IMG/VR virus record: IMGVR_UViG_3300042880_000450
Span: 1 to 23,069 of that record
DNA: 23,069 bases
Strand: one strand, 5' to 3'
Source: a virus
Below the pieces are notes generated by a model. It worked only from the letters and a program-made list of their open reading frames with translations, searched no databases and was not told the DNA's origin. A program made the position numbers and the translations under genes. This document shows, piece by piece, positions 22,619-23,069 of this stretch. Positions within the stretch are counted from its first letter, which is position 1; every line of letters starts with the position of its first letter.

Positions 22619-23052
22619 TTATACACTTTAAATGGGGCAGTTCTATTTTTATACCCATCATAATCTTTTCTGAACTCTTCTAAACGAGGTTCGATATCGT
22701 CAGATTTTATAATCCAAAACTGAGCACCAGCTTGAACAGCCTTCGCTTGCTCTTCTGGTTCGTTTGAAGATGATATAATACCAACAACTACGTGATTACC
22801 GTATTCAAAATTAATTTTCCTAATTAATTCTATACCATCAAAAGAACTACCAATAATATTTAAATCAACAAATACACATTCAGGTTTATCATTATCGTCC
22901 CCACTTTGGAACCATTTTTCGAATTTTTTTGCCGCTTCGTCAGAACTATTTAACGCGTTTAAAGACAAACTTATGTCAAGTAACGAACAAGCGTCCTCAA
23001 ATACCAAATGGAATAAATCCTCATCATCCACTAATAAAATTGAATCAATCAT
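22615..23052 (-). CDS. Stand-alone response-regulator receiver domain
   Basis: A 145-residue CheY-like receiver without output domain. ILLVDDEDLF supplies the acidic pair (D9, D10), CVFVDLNI the phospho-acceptor (D63), VGIISSS the conserved Ser/Thr (S94/S95), and FWIIKSDD the conserved lysine (K116). All residues for phosphorylation are present, so it should accept phosphate from a histidine kinase, presumably the host's since none is seen here. Its stop overlaps the start of the coiled-coil membrane gene, and endolysin and holin follow. Receiver domains in lysis operons are unusual; a link between host signalling and lysis is inference. The region upstream is cut by the window edge, so the operon may begin earlier. 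Confidence 0.88.
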   Translation of the reverse strand: MIDSILLVDDEDLFHLVFEDACSLLDISLSLNALNSSDEAAKKFEKWFQSGDDNDKPECVFVDLNIIGSSFDGIELIRKINFEYGNHVVVGIISSSNEPEEQAKAVQAGAQFWIIKSDDIEPRLEEFRKDYDGYKNRTAPFKVYK

Positions 23053-23069
23053 TTTTTGTTTTTTTTTAT

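Overview
The window looks like part of a large, AT-rich, tailed (T4-like) bacteriophage genome that infects a Bacteroidetes (Flavobacteriia-like) host. The phage origin rests on a head-packaging block in T4-like order (large terminase, portal, core-position genes, gp21-type prohead protease) and a lysis cassette. The host guess rests on several promoters that fit the Bacteroidetes housekeeping pattern (TTTG or TTG, 19-20 bases, TAnnTTTG), on the scarcity of Shine-Dalgarno sequences, and on ClpC-, S21- and tmRNA-like genes that resemble Bacteroidetes versions. Host assignment is inference.

Layout. Positions 1-6129 (minus strand) hold the prohead protease (cut by the window edge), two unrecognised genes in the place of T4 core genes 67/68, the portal, a Thr-Pro/Cys-rich protein and the large terminase. 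A plus-strand gene for ribosomal protein bS21 is inserted among them. Positions 6208-10256 are a tightly overlapping four-gene minus-strand operon of unrecognised, partly disordered and acidic proteins. Positions 10332-11349 carry a nucleotidyltransferase and a KTSC-domain protein. A plus-strand ClpC-like double AAA+ unfoldase lies at 11435-13492 and faces a minus-strand M20-type peptidase across a bidirectional terminator. Two long unrecognised genes follow (14329-16424). Then comes an RNA-rich island: a complete plus-strand tmRNA (16539-16923), a small lipoprotein gene, and a gene-free stretch of about 970 bases that I read as one giant structured RNA on the minus strand (about 18238 to 17267), with its own promoter, terminator and many stable hairpins. 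The right end (18304-23052, minus) has a 49-residue protein, an M23-type peptidase, a conserved phage protein, a membrane-anchored GAF-like protein, and a lysis operon (receiver domain, coiled-coil membrane protein, GH19 endolysin, 55-residue holin-like protein).

Two transcription signals are visible. An ATATTTAT motif lies close upstream of eleven minus-strand genes and often overlaps the previous stop codon; it is a candidate phage late promoter. Host-type promoters sit before the tmRNA, the giant RNA, the peptidase and the 49-residue gene. All plus-strand genes (bS21, ClpC, tmRNA) concern translation or protein turnover.

Working idea (inference): the phage carries its own translation and protein-turnover set, consisting of bS21 to alter initiation, tmRNA with an unusual tag to rescue ribosomes, a ClpC unfoldase that keeps the ClpP-docking loop, and a peptidase to finish degradation. 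A giant ornate RNA of the GOLLD/ROOL kind, or of a new class, is encoded beside it.
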